A model generated the notes under the pieces. The model did no database searches, was not told the origin of the DNA, and worked only from the letters and a program-made list of their open reading frames with translations. This document shows, piece by piece, positions 46,599 to 57,406 of a stretch of 64,000 nucleotides of DNA (within the stretch, counting starts at the first letter, position 1; the number at the start of each line of letters is the position of its first letter). The translations under genes and the position numbers were made by a program. The DNA comes from Tachypleus tridentatus (lineage: Eukaryota; Arthropoda; Merostomata; Xiphosura; Limulidae): assembly GCF_004210375.1 (NCBI RefSeq), contig NC_134829.1:58520107-58584106 (forward strand), read 5' to 3'.

Positions 46599-48559
46599 AG
46601 GGGTGTGCAACATTTTTCGTCGGTGGGGCCATATAACCAGCTTCATCAATCAAGCGGGGCCACTTAAAAACAAGCTTATTCGTGTACATGCACAATAAAT
46701 TAAAAAAAAATTCTCAAAATGCAAGCAATAATATTTTATATTTTTGCATGAGTGATCATTTTAGTGCGACACTTGAAATTTAGAGTCCTTGCAGAGCTTG
46801 TCAATATCAGCTTTGACAGAAGTGGTTGCCACTCTTAACTGACTGGTCAAATGTTCATCAGTCAGCTGACTTTTACATTTGGTTTTGATGAGCTTCATTT
46901 TGGAGAAAAATTGCTCACAGCAGTAGGTGCTACCAAAAAGGGAGGCAATTCTTTGTGCATGACGGGACAAATTGGGAAACTTTTCACGTACACAGAGTTT
47001 GTAAAAGTCTAGCAAACTGTTTTCAGAGAATTTCCTTTTAGTGTCCATGTCAGCCTGCAGTTCAATGAGTTCCATTTGGCAATCATCAGGACTGTCTTCC
47101 ACTGCCAAATCAAAGGTTGAGCGAACAATTTCAATCTAATTTCAGTTTGTCTGAAATCTGGAAATCTGTTTGCAAACTCATCACTGCAGCTTTTGTACAC
47201 TGGTTCCATATTTGGTGCAATCCAGATTAGGAAATTCCAGTTTCCTGGTTGCAAGACATGTAAAATGGGTCAATATGGCTCTTCTCAACTGAACCTGGAA
47301 AAGTTCCAATTTTCTTCTCAAAAGCACAAATATGCTCAAACAACTTATTCACAAGTTGACTTTTCCCTTGTAGTTTTAAGTTTAAATCAGACAGATGCTG
47401 TGTAATGTCTGTGAGGAATGCTAAGTCATTCAGCCAGTTCTCATTGCTCAAGAAGTCACATTCTGACGTTTGCTCTCCATGAAGAACTTAATCTCCTCTC
47501 GCAGATTCCAGAATCTCTTCAAAGTAGCAGCTCTACTACAACCAACGTTTTGCAGAGAAGTACAAAACATCTGAATACTCACTGTCCAGCTCATCTAAAA
47601 AAGAGTTTTAAATTGTCGATGATTTAATCCTCGTGTTCGAATATAATTTACGCATTGGACGACATTTTTCATGACTTCTGCAAAATCCAGAACTTTGGTG
47701 CACAAGCTCTCTTGGTGAATAATGCAATGCAATGGCTGACAACTACGTCTTGTGCTCAATTGCAGTTAGAAATTTCTTGGTGAATCCATTTGTCCTACCT
47801 GTCATGGAAGGAGCACCATCTGTTGTAACACCATAATTTATAAGGATTCAGTTCAAACTTTTCTACAACCTTAAGCACTTGTTCACAAATATCCTGCCCT
47901 GTGGTTGTGGAGGAAAGGCTTGCCATATCTAAAAACTCTTCGAAAACATCAAAGCCTGCAGTAGCAGCTCTGATGAAAATGACAAGTTGGGATGTGTCAT
48001 TGATATCAGTGCTTTCATCAAAAGCCAGACTGAAAGCTTCACACGAATTCAATCTCTCTTTCAAAGTTTCTTTGATGTCCTCTGAAAGATCTTTTCTCCT
48101 GCGTGAGACAGTAAAGCGGGAAAGGCTGGTTTGCTCCACCAAATATTTTTCTCTGGACATGCATATTCTGTGAATATTGTTAAACAATTTTTTAATAAAT
48201 TCTCCATCACTGAAAGGCTTTCCCTTTTCTGCCATACATTCTGAAAGCTTAACTCAGTTTTGTCACCAGTTCTGAATTTTTCTTGAAAGTGGTAAAAACA
48301 CCTTGTTGCTTTTCAATGGATGTTTTTAAATGTTCAATTTGTGTCCTTTCGTGCCTGACCAACAATTTCATCAAACTGGGAGGAGTGCTTAGTTGCGTAA
48401 TGTCGCTTAATATTGTACTCTTTCATGACTGCAATTGTAGTTTGACAGACAGACGAAGACAACACCTTGATTATGTGAGACAACAAGATATTTTGTGCAC
48501 CATTCACTGTTGAATAACCTTCCCTCATCATAAATTTTTCGTTTCTTAACTGCTGACAT
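46599..48559 (-). mobile_element. Decayed hAT transposon (GTF2IRD2/Charlie-like)
   Basis: The 3' terminus CAGGGGTGTGCAAC at 46599 is a typical hAT end, followed by a GTGGGGCCATATAAC subterminal region. A transposase of about 600 codons runs on the minus strand from 48559 to 46761, broken by frameshifts. The 8-bp target duplication candidate is CTCTAGTC (46591-46598). The other end is hidden in the N gap. Confidence 0.9.
46761..48559 (-). pseudogene. hAT transposase pseudogene
   Basis: Pieces in order on the minus strand: start ATG at 48559-48557 (MSAVKKRKIYDEGR); a BED-finger remnant with YNIKRHYATKH (48531-48334); the region with the first catalytic Asp, SLAFDESTDINDTSQLVIFI (48235-47795). 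Next TDGAPSMTG, holding the second catalytic Asp, appears just past a frameshift near 47820. CIIHQESLCTKVL and NYIRTRGLNHRQFK follow (about 47730-47610), then NWLNDLAFLTDITQHLSDLN (47451-47227). The C-terminal dimerisation region is FGSTYCCEQFFSKMKLIKTK with LTDEHLTSQLRVATT (47108-46761). The protein would cut and paste the element. Multiple frameshifts and stops make it non-functional. It resembles the hAT lineage that gave rise to vertebrate GTF2IRD2; this is from memory of the family. Confidence 0.9.
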
Positions 48560-49059
48560 NNNNNNNNNNNNNNNNNNNNNNNNNNNNNNNNNNNNNNNNN
48601 NNNNNNNNNNNNNNNNNNNNNNNNNNNNNNNNNNNNNNNNNNNNNNNNNNNNNNNNNNNNNNNNNNNNNNNNNNNNNNNNNNNNNNNNNNNNNNNNNNNN
48701 NNNNNNNNNNNNNNNNNNNNNNNNNNNNNNNNNNNNNNNNNNNNNNNNNNNNNNNNNNNNNNNNNNNNNNNNNNNNNNNNNNNNNNNNNNNNNNNNNNNN
48801 NNNNNNNNNNNNNNNNNNNNNNNNNNNNNNNNNNNNNNNNNNNNNNNNNNNNNNNNNNNNNNNNNNNNNNNNNNNNNNNNNNNNNNNNNNNNNNNNNNNN
48901 NNNNNNNNNNNNNNNNNNNNNNNNNNNNNNNNNNNNNNNNNNNNNNNNNNNNNNNNNNNNNNNNNNNNNNNNNNNNNNNNNNNNNNNNNNNNNNNNNNNN
49001 NNNNNNNNNNNNNNNNNNNNNNNNNNNNNNNNNNNNNNNNNNNNNNNNNNNNNNNNNNN
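48560..49059. other. Assembly gap (500 N)
   Basis: Exactly 500 N. It begins one base beyond the transposase start codon, so the 5' end of the hAT element, its terminal repeat and the remainder of the interrupted SINE are not seen. Confidence 0.99.
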
Positions 49060-51699
49060 TTCAAAAGAAATAAAGAAACGTTATTCAAATATATATGTTT
49101 GATTTGATTAACAAACTTACAGCGAAATACTTTATTAATCAGGAAAAAAAATAAAATATTCATCTGTTCAAGTTTTTAATGAATAGTTGGATACAATAAA
49201 ATTGGAATTAGTGTGGAATAGTTAAGCGTGATCCTTATTTTATAACTTGTTCAGACTTAGTAATCAACCATGGAACATAATTTTGATTACAGTGATATCA
49301 GGAAACGAACAATAAACCTCACTGTTTGAAAGTAATTTCGATTTCTCGCATTTTGCAGTTTTAAAAAGAAAATCGAAAGAAATCCGAGTTTATTAAAGGA
49401 AAAAAAAAGATTTACAATTTGTTTAAAGGGTAAAAAGCTGAAGTAATTTTGGGTTTTTAAAGATCCCCAAGATATCAAGAACCGCCCTCATCTCCAAAGA
49501 AATTCCTGTAACCAATGCTGCTGTACACGCATGTATCTGTACTCACGAACAAGATATACTAGATTAAACGTAGAATAAATTGAAGATAGCTAACTTGCAC
49601 TCACGATGGTACTCGGTGATCAATTTTTAATGTGAATACCACAATCTGACACGAATAAACACGATAGGGAGTAAATATGAATCCAGCTAGGTGCCGAAGA
49701 ATGAACCATGGAACTTTCTTTGTTACACACAAACTAAGTTGGTCGATACTATCAGCAACAGGATGACATTAGGTTATTCTCTGCATGTCATGAATATTAA
49801 TATCCCTGGGCATTTGAGAAAAATTCATTGTGTCTTCCACGGTGAGGTGCTAAGTACATTAGTAATATTAAAATCGACGCGAGACAAGTTGTGGCCGAGT
49901 TCGATCAGGCGTTAATCAGACAAGAAGCAGGAAAGTTGATCTAAAGAAACTACATGCGACATACAACAAGATAGTGATGTACGATGCAGTAAAAATGTGA
50001 ACAACTGAATTAGGCTTAGAGTTAAATGGGCATTTTTCTTTCATTTTTTTTATTTGCCAAGTAAGTAAATTTAGTAAAATTCGAATTGTTAAATTGAAAA
50101 GATGCATTTCTATCTAACAAAACTAAGTTTTTAAAATTCACTTGATTTTTAAACTGCGATCATTTTAAATTATATTTCATATTTTGATTTGATAGCTCGC
50201 GAACAAATAAAAAACAAGATTTTCCTTTACGGCCTATTTTTAAGCGATCAACTAAGACTTTTTTTTAAAAAAATATCATTTTGGTTATTTTTATTGAGCG
50301 CGAGGAGAATTTTCAAAATTGAATAATTTCAGTTCGTTAGTCCTAGAAAGTTGAACAGTGATGCATCAGCCAGTCTATTTGTGAACCTTTATTTATATTT
50401 GACACCACTATATTCCACTATGACACCAAGTTGTGACGGTTATTGAACAACAGAGGGTATAGAAATAACAATCGCTAAAGTACACAAGTACAACTGAAAA
50501 TTTGGCGCAACCACAAGTTGGGTGCGGGGAAAAAAAGTGGTGTTTGTGAGCTATTAAGACGTATAAGTGTATATATCATATTGAATAAATAAGATAAACG
50601 AAAGGCTATTAACATAATCACGTCGATAATTCTGAGTGATAAACACGTTTGTGGAAAATTCATCTTGAAGAAACACATTAACTCCATCTTTTATTTTCGT
50701 TTTAATTTGTTCATAATAGATTCGAAATTAAAGGCGTGTCAATAACATTTCAAAACTGTATTTTGTATCCTACAATTTATTACCCAAGATTGCTTGTAAT
50801 TTTGACACAGCGAAGGGAAAATTAAGATGAATGTGAAAAAAAAAATCTACAAAGAAAAACATTTGAAGTTAATGTGATTTTTATCACACATTTTAGGTCA
50901 ATTTGTTTCGAATGCTTCGCCATCTGTCGACATATAAACCGCAAAAAACTTAAAAGAAAGGTACAGTAAAGTGGCTTACGCATGTTTATACGATTATAAT
51001 GTTTCACTTGTTCACCTTATTTCTGTGTTAGTTCAACTGATCCGATATAAGTTTATTTATCACTTTAAATAATCGCACTCTAAAATAATTTTATTCTGTC
51101 AAAGGAAAGGCTTAAGATTAAACCTACTTCTTCCAAGAACATCGTCTTAGGCCTACTTTTCCCCACGGAAAGGCTTTAGGCCTATTTCCCATTGCTATGT
51201 ATGCTAACATTTATTCTCACCATCCACTGAATATTTTACATTCTCGAATTTTTCAGCATCACTAAAAATGTCTGAACTATATCTAATATTAAATGTAGAA
51301 ATATTCTGTATATGATGTTTGTCCTTTAACTAGAAACAAGTTTTAATAGAAACATACTCTCGGATGTTGACTTCTTCCTTATACACCATCACCTTTTAAA
51401 GATATACTAAAATATATTAGCTTTTGAAAATTGAACATAAAGCACTGAGTTTCATGAACCCTTTACATTTACATCTGCCATGACAAGACTACGTTTGACA
51501 AGACTTAAAATCAAACAATTTCGCCTTCATTTGAACAGACTTGTGGTGAAAAAAGTCCCGAAAATAAAATATTTAACGTTATTCAAATTTAAACTAGGTA
51601 AGTTTTTATAGATTTTAAGTTATACATATATATATATATTCATTATTAATTCCAAGAGCTAATCTTGGTTAAAACATCCAGAAAATTAGTCAGTGGTGG
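49060..51699. other. Unique AT-rich DNA, no gene seen
   Basis: 2.6 kb without SINEs or arrays. ORFs of 60-75 codons are scattered on both strands, as expected by chance in AT-rich DNA; none has recognisable motifs or flanking splice sites. A (TA)n run lies at about 51627-51640. Confidence 0.55.
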
Positions 51700-51828
51700 T
51701 ACGTTCCCCGCTAGTACAGCGGTAAGTCTACGAATTTACATCGATAAAATCAGCGGTTTGTTCCTCTCGGTAAACTCACCAGATAGCCCGATATGGCTTG
51801 GTTATAAGAAAAGACACATACACACATT
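51700..51828 (+). mobile_element. SINE family B, CA-tailed subfamily
   Basis: Head TCCCCGCTAGTACAGCGGTA (A box), then a B-box region decayed to GCGGTTTGTTCCTCTCGG, a core CAGATAGCCCGATATGGCTT and a tail of ACACATACACACA. The tail and core differ from the AC-AAACAAA-tailed copies. Confidence 0.82.
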
Positions 51829-52007
51829 TATTAGTAAGATTTAATGAACTTTGAATATAGTGATTTTCAGAGCTGATGAAGAGGGTTCAAATCCGTGTGG
51901 TACCACCAAATATTCTTCTCCACTTTAAACCTGTGGATGCTTCATGGGTGTCTTCTTTCGAGAAGTCCAAGATTAGGTGATAGCAGGAGATAACTTTAGT
52001 GGCTTTG

Positions 52008-52275
52008 TTTTTTTTTTTTTGAATTTCGCCCAAAGCTACACGAGGGCTATCTGCGCTAACTGTCCCTAATTTAGCAGTGTAAGACTAGAGTGAAGTCATC
52101 ACCACCCACCGCTAACTTTTGGGCTACTCTTTTACCAACGAATAGTGGGATTGACCGTCACATTAGAACGCCCCCACGGCTGGGGGGACGAGCATGTTTG
52201 GCGCGATTGGGATGCGAACCCGCGACCCTCAGATTACGAGTCGCACGCCTTAACACGCTTGGCCATACGGGCCAA
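52008..52275 (-). mobile_element. SINE family A, minus copy of a head-to-head pair
   Basis: Full-length minus-strand copy: CGTAATCTGAGGGTCGCGGG head/B-box region, AAGAGTAGCCCAAAAGTTAG core, end AGCTTTGGGCGAAATTC and a poly-A-rich tail (T-run at 52007-52020). A short deletion removes part of the GACTAGCTGCCTTCC region. Confidence 0.95.
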
Positions 52276-52378
52276 ATCACGAGAAAGTACACGAAGAAAA
52301 TGTGGTAAGAATAAGAAGCCGAGGCACCTAACGCATAGGGGACACGTGCCCCCCTTCTTTTTCCCTTGAGTGTGTTAT

Positions 52379-52654
52379 ATTGGCCAGGTGGGTTAAGGCG
52401 TTCGACTCGTGATTTGAGGGTCGCGGGTTCGAATCCCCGTCGCATCAAACATGCTCGACCTTTCATCCATGGGGGCGTTATAAAGTGACGGTCAATCCCA
52501 CTATTCGTTGGTAAAAGAGTAGCCCAAGAGTTGGCGGTGAGTGGTGATGATTAGCTGCCTTCCCTCTGGTCTTACACTGCTAAATTAGGGACGCTAGCGC
52601 AGACAGCCCTCGAGTAGTTTTGTGCGAAATTAAAAAACAAACAAACAAACAAAC
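52379..52654 (+). mobile_element. SINE family A, plus copy of a head-to-head pair
   Basis: Nearly consensus copy: head TGGCCAGGTGGGTTAAGGCG, B box GGGTTCGAATCCCC, AAGAGTAGCCCAAGAGTTGG core and a tail AAACAAACAAACAAACAAAC ending at 52654. Its head faces the head of the minus copy 104 bp away. Confidence 0.97.
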
Positions 52655-53212
52655 TGTACGAAACCAAGACGTTAAGAACGATGCGATACATCGAAGTCAA
52701 AAAAGTAGGATAGAAGTTTATTGTAGCGTGAATTTTGTGCCAGTGTAACAACAGGAGTCTTTTTTACGAGAACTTCCTTCTTGTCATCGTAAGTAGTAAA
52801 GTCTTTTTTAGTTTTCTGTACACATAAACGTGCGCGTGTCTTCAGCAAAACGTTTACCATTATATCGACAAACAATCCATAATTCTTCTCCTTCTAAGTT
52901 TCTTCGTAAACAGAACAGAGTGAAATAAAAATACAAACAAGAAAGAGAACCTGCCTTTGTTACCACCATTGGTCTTAAGTACATGAAAATCATCTTTCAA
53001 CACAGCCTTGCATGGCGCCAAAACACTATTCCACGTGGTGATTTCTTTCTAGTTGCTCTATTCGAACACCAGCAGTAGCATCTCGTGGCTCAGAAGTAAA
53101 TGACAGTCTTTGAATCATTTACTCTGTAAAAGAATGGTTGAGAGAATGAACGGAAATACACCACTAATGGTTCTAGAAAGCTAGAGTCGAATATAATAAT
53201 TACGATTCGCCA
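52655..53212. other. Unique DNA, no gene seen
   Basis: Small ORFs on the minus strand (52672-52875, 52808-52993) have no recognisable features. No repeat found. Confidence 0.5.
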
Positions 53213-53388
53213 GCTTTACCACTCGAGGTAAGACCAGTGGACTGGTTAAACAGCAGTTTTACTGATCGAAGTAAGATCAAAACTGGTTAGATAGCAGCAG
53301 GCTTACGATTCGAGGTGAGACCAGTGAACTGCTTAGATAGCAGGTTTACTAATCGAGGTAAGACCAGTGGACTGGTAAGATACCAAGT
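53213..53388. repeat. ~45-60-bp degenerate tandem repeat, about four copies
   Basis: Units carry TTTACCACTCGAGGTAAGAC or variants (CTGATCGAAGTAAGATC, CGATTCGAGGTGAGACC, CTAATCGAGGTAAGACC) followed by CAGTGGACTGGTTAGATAGC-like sequence. Confidence 0.8.
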
Positions 53389-53506
53389 CTATAATAATAC
53401 ATATTCATAAATTTTTCAAGCTGTATATCTTAGGCCTAGCTAGATGATTCACTTATATCAAAGCTATTTAGAGAAAATTTATAAAAACGTTTCTGCTGTT
53501 GTACAT

Positions 53507-53600
53507 GTTTGTTGTTTATTAAGCACAAAGCTAGACAGTGGGCTATCTGTGCTATGCCCATGACGGGTATAGAAACCCGATTTGTAGTGTTATAAGTTGG
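53507..53600 (-). mobile_element. SINE family B, 3' part
   Basis: Minus-strand copy with B-box-like GGGTTTCTATACCCG, GGGCATAGCACAGATAGCCC, a CACTGTCTAGCTTTGTGCTT core and a TAAACAACAAAC tail. The head is missing. Confidence 0.85.
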
Positions 53601-53671
53601 AAGATGGTAAATTCAACATTTTACAGTTGTTTTCTTCGGATAAAATATGGTTCAACAACATGGAATGAGTA

Positions 53672-53828
53672 GGACCTGACATGGCCAGGTGGTTAAGCAG
53701 TGGGTAAGAACCCCTGTCACCAAACGTGCTCGTCTTCTCAGCTGTGAATAACCAATGACACTATTCTTTAGTAAAAAAAACAATCAGTTGGCGGTGGGTA
53801 ACGTTGATTAGCTGCCTTTCCCCAAGCC
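53672..53828 (+). mobile_element. SINE family A, internally deleted
   Basis: Head GACATGGCCAGGTGGTTAAG, a shortened B-box region, a diverged body (CAGTTGGCGGTGGGTAA, GATTAGCTGCCTTTCC) and no tail. Confidence 0.85.
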
Positions 53829-54244
53829 TAAAATAAACCACAACTTGAACGAGCAGATACAACATTTCACTGAGTAGCTGTAATAAACCACGTGCGCTCT
53901 GTGAACGGCGTATCAAGTGGTTTATTAAGGTTTACAATGATCAGTTATGATGATTTATAATCGCTTGTGTAGCAGGAAACAAATCAGAATGGAGAAAAAA
54001 TAATATTGTTGTAATAAAGTTTTAATTACCGGATGTGACGTGCTATAAAGAAGTATTGTAATTAAATAATTAATTATTTTTATCACGTTAATTAAATAAT
54101 TATTTATTCTTCATCACGTGAAGGCCAAGCTGATAGCGTGGCTCACTGTCGAGTTGAAGTTTGCTGTGTGAGGAAATATAAATAGATAAAAAAAGTCGTG
54201 TTTCCCATATAGGGACCGTCTGTGAAATAAAAACTGATAATCAT
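53829..54244. other. AT-rich DNA, no gene seen
   Basis: A short duplicated motif, TAATTAAATAATTA-like, occurs twice at 54058-54103 with TTTTTATCACG and TTCATCACG following. Nothing else noted. Confidence 0.45.
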
Positions 54245-54371
54245 TGTTGTTTTGAATTAAGCACAAAGCTACACAATGGGCTATCTGTGCTCTGCCCACC
54301 ACGGGTATCGAAATCCGGTTTTTAGCGTTGTAAGTCTGCAGACATACCGCTGAGCCACTGTAGGGCGGGGC
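54245..54371 (-). mobile_element. SINE family B, near-complete reference copy
   Basis: Minus strand: A box TGGCTCAGCGGTATGTCTGC, an anticodon-like loop CTTACAA, B box GGATTTCGATACCCG, GGGCAGAGCACAGATAGCCC, then CCCATTGTGTAGCTTTGTGC and tail TTAATTCAAAACAACA. This copy supplies the comparison for the origin of the 50-bp array. Confidence 0.93.
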
Positions 54372-54382
54372 TGTGATAATCA

Positions 54383-54510
54383 TATCCCACTATTGGTCAA
54401 GCAAGAGTATTTCAAGGGTTGGCGGTGAGTGATGATGACTAGCTACCTTCCCTTTAGTCGATCATTTCAAAACTAGGAACGGCTAGCAGTGATAACCGAC
54501 GTAAGTAACT
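54383..54510 (+). mobile_element. SINE family A 3' fragment
   Basis: Body remnants ATCCCACTATTGGT, GGGTTGGCGGTGAGTGATGA, TGACTAGCTACCTTCCCT and AACGGCTAGCAGTGATAACC in order; no tRNA-like head. Confidence 0.8.
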
Positions 54511-54711
54511 GCTCCAAATCCAACAAATAAACAAATAATGACGCGAAAGCGGGCACTTTTTCCCAAGTTTGTTTAACTAAATTAAACTGTCTCTTTGACA
54601 CTACGATAGTTAGTAAAAGCTGAAATGTGCATGTAGAGGATTGTTTCATTATCACAATCTGAAGAGACGGGGACGGAAACATTTCAAGTAACGCTACAGT
54701 TTAGTGTGACA

Positions 54712-55555
54712 CAGCAGACAGATTCATATGCCAGCTACACTAGTACTTAATACAGTCTTTATATTTAGCATCCTAAACATAACAGATGGATTCATTATGT
54801 CAGCTACACCAGTACTTAATACAGTCTTTATATTTAGCATCCTAAAACAGCAGACAGATTCATTATGTCAGCTACACCAGTACTTAATACAGTCTTTATA
54901 TTTAGCATCCTAAACACAACAGACGGATTCATTATGTCAGCTACATCAGTACTTAATACAGTCTTTATATTTAGCATCCTAAACACAACAGATGGATTCA
55001 TTATGTCAGCTACACCAGTACTTAATACAGTCTTTATATTTAGCATCCTAAAAACAGCAGACAGATTCATTATGTCAGCTACACCAGTACTTAATACAGT
55101 CTTTATATTTAGCATCCTAAACACAACAGATGGATTCATTATGTCAGCTACACCAGTACTTAATACAGTCTTTATATTTAGCATCCTAAAACAGCAGACA
55201 GATTCATTATGTCAGCTACACCAGTACTTAATACAGTCTTTATATTTAGCATCCTAAACACAACAGACGGATTCATTATGTCAGCTACATCAGTACTTAA
55301 TACAGTCTTTATATTTAGCATCCTAAACACAACAGATGGATTCATTATGTCAGCTACACCAGTACTTAATACAGTCTTTATATTTAACATTCTAAACACA
55401 ACAGATGGATTTATTATGTCAGCTACACCAGTACTTAATACAATCTTTATATTTAGCATCCTAAACACAACAGATGGATTCATTATGTCAGCTACACCAG
55501 TACTTAATACAGTATTTATGTTTAAGACCCTAAACACAACAGACGGATTCTTGAT
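54712..55555. repeat. 69-bp tandem array (array 6), ~12 copies
   Basis: Units contain TTCATTATGTCAGCTACACC, AGTACTTAATACAGTCTTTA and TATTTAGCATCCTAAACACA. Variants (CAGCAGACAG, ACAGACGG with ACATCAG, ACAGATGG) recur in the same order 345 bp apart, so five units form a higher-order block. Being 23 codons long, the unit keeps two opposite frames open (e.g. 54865-55257 plus, 54834-55184 minus), which is an arithmetic consequence and not evidence of a protein. Confidence 0.96.
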
Positions 55556-56199
55556 ATCAAATATACTAAAATAAGAAAAGTAACCAGCTTTGTTGGATTG
55601 AACTTTTACAAGATAAATTAATTAATGCTGAAGTAACGGGTAATTTTACTAACAAAATACAAGTAAGAAATTCAGTGTTGTTCTTTGTAACTTTCTTATT
55701 ACTACCGCAGTAACTGAAGAAGTGGGCATCTTTTCATATGAAGTTAATAAAATATTTTATATGCTTCTAGTTGATACAAGAAATGTCTATCTAATATGTG
55801 ACGTGTGAGTTCAAGGAATTCATAAGCTCTAAAGATGCAAATTTCAGCTTTGGTTTTCACATAAAAGTCACTAAAGATCCGGAATATAGTCCGTAACAAT
55901 TCAAGCTCTGCTGAGTTTCTCTCTCAACTATTTATAGAAACGAAGCGTTTGGAATACTAATAGCGGAAAACCTAAGCCTTTTCCAAATTAAGATAAGCGA
56001 AAACTTCACCGTATATGTATGTATATCTATATACGTATGATCACATATCGTCAGATAACTCAAACGACCACGCACGGGTTTAGAGATAACCGTCTTAAGT
56101 TATTTTATGTATTAGTAAAGCCGATAGTTCCTGGAAAGGTGAAAACATTGTCATGAACTTGACACTGACAAGTGCTACAATGATGTGCAGTACGTTTTT
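55556..56199. other. AT-rich DNA, no gene seen
   Basis: No element or exon recognised. Confidence 0.45.
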
Positions 56200-56430
56200 C
56201 GTGTGTGTTTCAAAACTTTGCTCAAAGCTACAACAGGTTACGTGCGCATAATTGTTCTCAATTTATAACTCGTAGATTAGAATGGATGGTGTTAGTTCAA
56301 AGCACCTACCGTCAAATCTTTGGCTCTATATTCTCTAATCGATCTGACAGTTACTCTTATAATACATCAGAACTACGAATCGTAGAAATTACACTCTGGG
56401 CACGTTAATCACTAGATCACACCTGGCTCG
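56200..56430 (-). mobile_element. Possible ancient relative of SINE family A
   Basis: Read on the plus strand as the complement of the SINE: CTTTGCTCAAAGCTAC at the 3' end and, in order, weakly matching AACTCGTAGATTAGAATGGA, AAGCACCTACCGTCAAATCT, TTGGCTCTATATTCTC and ACGAATCGTAGA. The order resembles family A but identity is low. The 67-codon ORF here is not convincing. Confidence 0.4.
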
Positions 56431-56534
56431 CAATTAAATTAAATTAAGTTAGATATTCATTAATCAAAGTATAGTTAATATATTTTGCTAGTTTCGTTGT
56501 TGTTAAGCGATAGGTTTTACATCAGACCGACTAC

Positions 56535-56585
56535 TCATGCCGACCACACTGGTACTTGATACAGGTATTAAATTTGAACTATTTT
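56535..56585 (+). repeat. Isolated diverged monomer of the 69-bp array
   Basis: TCATGCCGACCACACTGGTA followed by CTTGATACAG and TATTAAATTTGAACT aligns with the TCATATGCCAGCTACACTAG... start of array 6, nearly 1 kb outside the array. Confidence 0.55.
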
Positions 56586-56829
56586 GAAAACCGTTTGTGT
56601 CATTCATATTCTATGAAAATCAAGGGTTTACACGTAGAAATTTAAAGCATTTTATTAAAAACACACACACATACATATACATATACATGATTATTTATTT
56701 TCTTATTAGAGACAAGTAAAAGTACCCGTCCCCAGCGACGGCAAAGTTTAAGCTAATCTATCAATTTAAATTATTTATAAACTTTAAAAAGGTAGATAAA
56801 TGAAACTCTTAGCTTCATTTATACCACTC

Positions 56830-57406
56830 GGCCTGGCATGGCCAGGTGGGTTAAGGCGTGCGACTCGTAATCTGAAGGTCACGGGTTCAAATCCCCGTCG
56901 CATCAAACCTGCACGTCCTTTCATCCGTGGGGGCGTTATAAGGTGATGATCAGTCCCACTATTCGTTGGTAAAAGAGTAGCCCAAGAGTTGGCGGTGGGT
57001 GGTGACGACTAGTTGCCTTTCCTGCTGTCTTACACTGCTAAATTAGGGACGGCTAGCGCAGGTAACCTTCGTGTAGCTTTGCGAGAAGGCCCAGCATGGC
57101 CAAGCGTGTTAAGGCGTGCGACTTGTAATCTGAGGGTCGCGGGTTCGCATCCCCGTCGCACCAAATACGCTCGCCCTTTCAGCCGTGGGGGCGTTATAAC
57201 GTGATGATAAATCCCACTATTCGTTGGTAAAAGAGTAGCCCAAGAGTTGGCAGTGGGTTTGATGACTAGCTGCCTTTCCTCTAGTTTTACACTGCTAAAT
57301 TAGGGACGGCTAGCACAGATAGCCCTCGAGTAGCTTTGTGCGAAATTAAAAACAAACAAACAAACTTTGCGAGAAATTCAAAAAACAAACAAAAAAAAAA
57401 AACAAA
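56830..57406 (+). mobile_element. SINE family A, outer copy of a nested pair
   Basis: Complete head (GGCCTGGCATGGCCAGGTGG), B box GGGTTCAAATCCCC, AAGAGTAGCCCAAGAGTTGG core and end AGCTTTGCGAGAA at 57087. It is interrupted by a second copy and resumes at 57376 with ATTCAAAAAACAAACAAA. Confidence 0.95.
57088..57364 (+). mobile_element. SINE family A, inner copy with 11-bp target duplication
   Basis: Starts GGCCCAGCATGGCCAAGCGT, has B box GGGTTCGCATCCCC and ends GAAATTAAAAACAAACAAAC. CTTTGCGAGAA occurs at 57077-57087 and again at 57365-57375, an exact 11-bp target-site duplication of the outer SINE. Confidence 0.97.

Noticed and set aside
47901..48173. Plus-strand 90-codon ORF
   Set aside because: It is antisense to the clear hAT transposase segment at 47795-48235.
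48546..49163. ORF running through the second N gap
   Set aside because: Its length comes from undetermined bases; the few real codons show no protein family.
54728..55574. Overlapping open frames of 116-130 codons on both strands in the 69-bp array
   Set aside because: The 69-bp unit equals 23 codons, which keeps frames open on both strands. There is no non-repetitive coding sequence or splice signal.
56830..56905. Functional tRNA-Thr(CGT) gene
   Set aside because: A and B boxes and a CTCGTAA loop are present, but the 5' and 3' acceptor strands do not pair and the sequence continues into the SINE body. The same holds for all other family A copies.
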